From Burkholderiaceae bacterium (lineage in GTDB: Bacteria > Pseudomonadota > Gammaproteobacteria > Burkholderiales > Burkholderiaceae), in NCBI GenBank assembly GCA_023253905.1, contig JALREG010000188.1, positions 1 through 17,190 of the forward strand: a stretch of 17,190 nt of DNA, read 5' to 3'. Under the pieces are notes generated by a model that worked only from the letters and a program-made list of their open reading frames with translations, was not told the origin of the DNA and made no database searches. The translations under genes and the position numbers were made by a program. This document shows positions 14,605 through 17,190 of the stretch, one piece after another; the first letter of the stretch is position 1, and each line of letters opens with the position of its first letter.

Positions 14605-15300
14605 ATGAGCCAGCCGATGAACAATCTCGGTGTTGTTGTCCGCAACTATCAGCGTCCCACGCTCGCCGAAATCGATCGGCTGGGCGCGTTCGGCGTGGCC
14701 ACCATCCATGAGGCCATGGGCCGGGTCGGGCTGATGAGGCCCTACATGCGCCCGATTTATCCCGGTGCGCGGGTTTGCGGCGCGGCGGTCACCGTACTGC
14801 TCCAGCCCGGTGACAACTGGATGCTGCATGTGGCGGCGGGTGAGCTGAAGGAAGGCGATATTGTGGTGGCCGCCTGTACCACCGATAACGAAGACGGCAT
14901 GTTCGGCGATCTGCTCGCCACCTCGTTTCGCGCGTTGGGCGCGCGCGGGCTCATCATCGATGCGGGCGTGCGCGATGTGCGCGACCTCACGGAGATGAAG
15001 TTCCCGGTCTTCTCGCGCGCGATCAACGCGCGGGGCACGGTCAAGGCCACGCTCGGGTCGGTGAATATCCCGGTGGTCTGTGCGGGGGCCCCGGTCAATC
15101 CGGGTGACATCATCGTGGCCGATGATGATGGTGTGGTGGTGGTGCCTCGTGAGCTTGCCGCGCAGGCGGCCGAAGCGTCGGCCGCGCGCGAGGCCAAGGA
15201 GGCCGACAGCCGCAAACGGCTCGCTGCGCGCGAACTGGGCCTGGACATCTACAAGATGCGCGATCCGCTTGCCCGCGCGGGCCTGCGCTACATCGAATGA
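14605..15300 (+). CDS. ligK: 4-carboxy-4-hydroxy-2-oxoadipate aldolase (LigK, RraA-like)
   Basis: This class II, metal-dependent pyruvate aldolase cleaves 4-carboxy-4-hydroxy-2-oxoadipate to pyruvate and oxaloacetate, the last step of the pathway; many homologues also split 4-hydroxy-4-methyl-2-oxoglutarate. The 231 residues have the family hallmarks [30 protein letters not shown] with the GD pair at 101-102, and GVRD with R123 and D124, the same numbers as the catalytic pair described for the Pseudomonas enzyme. VVVPRELA and a charged C-terminal helix complete it. The Arg-Asp pair and length separate it from RraA RNase E inhibitors. GGAGA lies 8 nt before the ATG. Its stop overlaps the next start (ATGA). 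Confidence 0.95.
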   Translation: MSQPMNNLGVVVRNYQRPTLAEIDRLGAFGVATIHEAMGRVGLMRPYMRPIYPGARVCGAAVTVLLQPGDNWMLHVAAGELKEGDIVVAACTTDNEDGMFGDLLATSFRALGARGLIIDAGVRDVRDLTEMKFPVFSRAINARGTVKATLGSVNIPVVCAGAPVNPGDIIVADDDGVVVVPRELAAQAAEASAAREAKEADSRKRLAARELGLDIYKMRDPLARAGLRYIE

Positions 15301-16244
15301 GCATGTCGGGCCACGCTTTGCCGGCGGGTGCCGATCCCAGGACCTGGCGCATCGGGTTTGTGGGCTACGGTGAGGTGGGCCGCATTCTTTCGGAAGATCT
15401 GCGGGCCCAGGGCTTCGGGGTGAGCGCCTTCGACATCAAGCTCGGGTCATCAGAAGAGGGGTCGCTTCGCGAGCATGCAGCGGCGCACGGGGTCCGGCTG
15501 GCCGATCATGTGGCGGCGCTGACTGCGGAGGCAGACTTCATCATTTCGGCAGTCACCGCCAGCCAGGCGGTGGCGGTGGCTGAAGCCTGCGCCGTGACGA
15601 TTTCGCCAGGGGTGTTCTTTCTCGATTTCAATTCAGCCTCGCCTGGCGCCAAACAGCGCGCGGGTGCAGTGATCGATGCCGCAGGCGGCCGATATGTTGA
15701 AGGCGCGGTCATGACTTCGTTGCCGCCCTATCGCATTCGGGTGCCGCTCCTTTTGGGCGGCGCGCATGCGCAGGCGCTTCAGCCCGCTCTTGCCGCCCTT
15801 GGGTTTGATGCCAAGGCGGTGTCCGATCGGCTGGGCGTGGCCTCAGCCACCAAGATGTGCCGAAGCGTGATGATCAAAGGGCTCGAGGCAATGGTGATCG
15901 AAAGCTTCACCACGGCGCGTGCCTACGGCGTAGAGCGCGAGGTGCTGGCCTCGCTCGCTGAAACCTTCCCCGGCATCGACTGGGAAAAGCAGGGTGATTA
16001 TTTCTTCATGCGCGTCATTCAGCACGGTCGCCGGCGCGCCGAAGAGATGCGTGAATCGGCGCAGACCGTTCGCGAGGCGGGTCTCGAACCGTGGTCGGCC
16101 GCGGGCACCGCCGAGCGCCAGGCCTGGGTGGCCAACCGCGCAGACGAGGGCCTGTTTGGCGAACGCGCCAAAGCGGGTCGCCCCTGGCGCGAGCATGCCG
16201 ATCAGATCCTCGAGCAGATCCGGTCGGACTCCAACAAGAGGTGA
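15297..16244 (+). CDS. NAD(P)-dependent dehydrogenase, 6PGDH-like N-domain with DUF1932
   Basis: The 315-residue protein belongs to the beta-hydroxyacid dehydrogenase superfamily. A Rossmann domain (about 17-170) holds GYGEVG, with the dinucleotide glycines G23, G25 and G28. An all-helical C-terminal domain of the DUF1932 type (about 175-290) includes [16 protein letters not shown], where K186 matches the conserved catalytic Lys. Such enzymes oxidise hydroxy acids or reduce oxo or semialdehyde acids. No such step is known in the LigI-LigJ-LigK route, and it is not LigC, which is of the GFO/IDH/MocA type. The start overlaps the ligK stop by 4 nt; a second ATG lies at 15303. ligI follows after 2 nt. 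A pathway role is strongly suggested by position, but the substrate is unknown. Confidence 0.88.
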   Translation: MSMSGHALPAGADPRTWRIGFVGYGEVGRILSEDLRAQGFGVSAFDIKLGSSEEGSLREHAAAHGVRLADHVAALTAEADFIISAVTASQAVAVAEACAVTISPGVFFLDFNSASPGAKQRAGAVIDAAGGRYVEGAVMTSLPPYRIRVPLLLGGAHAQALQPALAALGFDAKAVSDRLGVASATKMCRSVMIKGLEAMVIESFTTARAYGVEREVLASLAETFPGIDWEKQGDYFFMRVIQHGRRRAEEMRESAQTVREAGLEPWSAAGTAERQAWVANRADEGLFGERAKAGRPWREHADQILEQIRSDSNKR

Positions 16245-16246
16245 AT

Positions 16247-17122
16247 ATGGATCCCGATTGGCTGGTTTTTCATCCCAATCCTTCGCGGCCGACGTTTCGC
16301 GTGCCGGCGGGTGCGGTCGATGCGCATTGCCATGTGTTCGGACCCGCCGCGCAGTTCCCCTACGCGCCTGAGCGCAAGTACACGCCGTGCGATGCGTCGA
16401 AAGATCAGCTGTTTGCGCTACGCGATTTTCTCGGGTTTGAGCGCAATGTGATCGTGCAGGCCACCTGCCACGGCACCGACAACCGGGCGCTGGTCGATGC
16501 ACTCCAGCATTCCGGTGGCCGCGCCCGAGGGGTGGCCACCGTCAGCCGCGATGTCACCGATGCCGAACTCCGTGCCATGCATGAGGCCGGTGTGCGAGGC
16601 ACACGCTTTAATTTTGTTCGCCGGCTGGTGGATTTCACTCCCCGTGAGGTGCTTGCCGAGATCGCGCACCGGATCGCGCCGCTTGGCTGGCATGTGGTGA
16701 TTTATTTCGAGGCGCAGGATCTGCCCGAGCTCTGGGACTTCTTTACCACGCTGCCCACCACTGTGGTGGTTGATCATATGGGGCGGCCCGATGTGAGCAA
16801 ACCTGTGGACGGTCCGGAGTTTGCGCTGTTTATGCGCATGCTCGCCGAGCACCCAAACATCTGGTCGAAGGTGAGCTGCCCCGAGCGGCTGTCGAAGTCG
16901 GGTCCTCCCCGCTATGACGACGTGGTCCCGTTTGCGCGCCGTATCGTTGAAACTTTTCCCGACCGGGTGCTCTGGGGCACCGACTGGCCGCATCCGAACA
17001 TGAAATCGCACATGCCAGATGACGGACTGCTGGTTGACTATGTACAACGCATCGCGACGACGCCCGAGCTTCAGCGCAAACTTCTGGTCGACAATCCGAT
17101 GCGGCTCTACTGGGCTGATTGA
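16247..17122 (+). CDS. ligI: 2-pyrone-4,6-dicarboxylate lactonase (LigI-type)
   Basis: LigI hydrolyses 2-pyrone-4,6-dicarboxylate to 4-carboxy-2-hydroxymuconate/4-oxalomesaconate, the step before LigJ. The 291-residue protein is an amidohydrolase barrel. Seen: VDAHCHVFGP with H27 and H29, YAPERKYTP, GVRGTRFNFVRR, VVDHMGRPD with H177, SKVSCPERLS, and LWGTDWPHPN with D246. These correspond, with an offset of 2-4, to the His, His, His, Asp active site I recall for Sphingomonas LigI, which works without a metal. AGGTG lies 3 nt before ATG 16247 and overlaps the previous stop. The frame is open further upstream, but that part lies inside the dehydrogenase gene. It is the last complete gene of the operon. 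Confidence 0.94.
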   Translation: MDPDWLVFHPNPSRPTFRVPAGAVDAHCHVFGPAAQFPYAPERKYTPCDASKDQLFALRDFLGFERNVIVQATCHGTDNRALVDALQHSGGRARGVATVSRDVTDAELRAMHEAGVRGTRFNFVRRLVDFTPREVLAEIAHRIAPLGWHVVIYFEAQDLPELWDFFTTLPTTVVVDHMGRPDVSKPVDGPEFALFMRMLAEHPNIWSKVSCPERLSKSGPPRYDDVVPFARRIVETFPDRVLWGTDWPHPNMKSHMPDDGLLVDYVQRIATTPELQRKLLVDNPMRLYWAD

Positions 17123-17133
17123 TGAGACGAGTG

Positions 17134-17157
17134 ACTGGCCTTGTAATGAAGGCCAGT
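17134..17157. other. Strong hairpin after ligI
   Basis: ACTGGCCTT and AAGGCCAGT form a perfect 9-bp stem around GTAATG, 11 bp after the ligI stop. No T-run follows, so it may be a Rho-independent terminator of poor type, a 3'-end stabiliser within a longer operon, or a pause site. A good ribosome site (AAAGGG) and an ATG follow within 30 bp, which favours a processing or stabilising element. Confidence 0.5.
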
Positions 17158-17185
17158 GAGCAGTCAACTTAAAGGGCCAACCGAC

Positions 17186-17190
17186 ATGGC
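17186..17190 (+). CDS. Possible start of the next operon gene (five bases visible)
   Basis: ATG at 17186 has AAAGGG ending 9 nt upstream, good ribosome-site geometry. Only the start codon and two bases are in the window, so the product cannot be named. From pathway logic a tautomerase, transporter or dioxygenase gene would be plausible. Confidence 0.3.

Noticed and set aside
14605..15300. Annotation as an RraA RNase E inhibitor
   Set aside because: The catalytic Arg123-Asp124 pair, the 231-residue length and the ligJ/ligI neighbours indicate the aldolase, not RraA.
16091..16246. A 52-residue N-terminal extension of LigI from an upstream GTG
   Set aside because: It lies inside the dehydrogenase gene, and ATG 16247 has a proper ribosome site and the family-sized product.

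Overview
The window reads as chromosomal DNA of a GC-rich, flagellated betaproteobacterium, probably Burkholderiales. This rests on the GC-rich codon usage, a Bug/TctC-type orphan binding protein, an RhlE helicase with a long Gly/Arg/Ala tail, and a protocatechuate 4,5-cleavage lower pathway. I see no phage, IS element, CRISPR array, tRNA or rRNA. The species assignment is inference.

Left block (1-5772, minus strand): a small membrane protein, motA and motB form a flagellar stator operon behind a sigma-28 (FliA)-like promoter. Next, 53 bp after motB, comes a very large exoprotein gene that runs off the left edge. Its 1197 visible residues combine a pre-peptidase-like domain, a serralysin-type zinc protease, RTX calcium repeats, a YQW Ig-like repeat and a complete cyclophilin (peptidyl-prolyl isomerase) domain. 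It probably leaves the cell by type I secretion.

Middle block (5817-8694): a FemAB/GNAT-like acyltransferase and a small exported adhesin-E-like protein form a plus-strand pair. They converge on, and overlap by 47 bp, a membrane-anchored coiled-coil protein with a degenerate alpha-carbonic-anhydrase domain. This protein lacks a zinc ligand and the catalytic Thr. Divergent from it is an unrecognised membrane-anchored protein.

Housekeeping block (8695-12191): DEAD-box RNA helicase rhlE with a C-rich, structured leader; pdxH (vitamin B6 salvage), starting at TTG; and, on the minus strand, ubiX (flavin prenyltransferase) overlapping a UspA-family gene by 4 nt.

Right block (12422-17122, plus strand): a TctC-type periplasmic binding protein is followed by a catabolic operon. 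The order is ligJ (oxalomesaconate hydratase), ligK (carboxy-hydroxy-oxoadipate aldolase), an NAD(P)-binding DUF1932 dehydrogenase and ligI (2-pyrone-4,6-dicarboxylate lactonase). LigI opens the pyrone, LigJ hydrates the product and LigK cleaves it to pyruvate and oxaloacetate. The dehydrogenase has no known step here. An intrinsic terminator lies 14 nt before the ligJ start codon, which implies attenuation control or strict insulation. No oxalomesaconate tautomerase, ring-cleavage dioxygenase or regulator is visible. They may lie to the right of the window.
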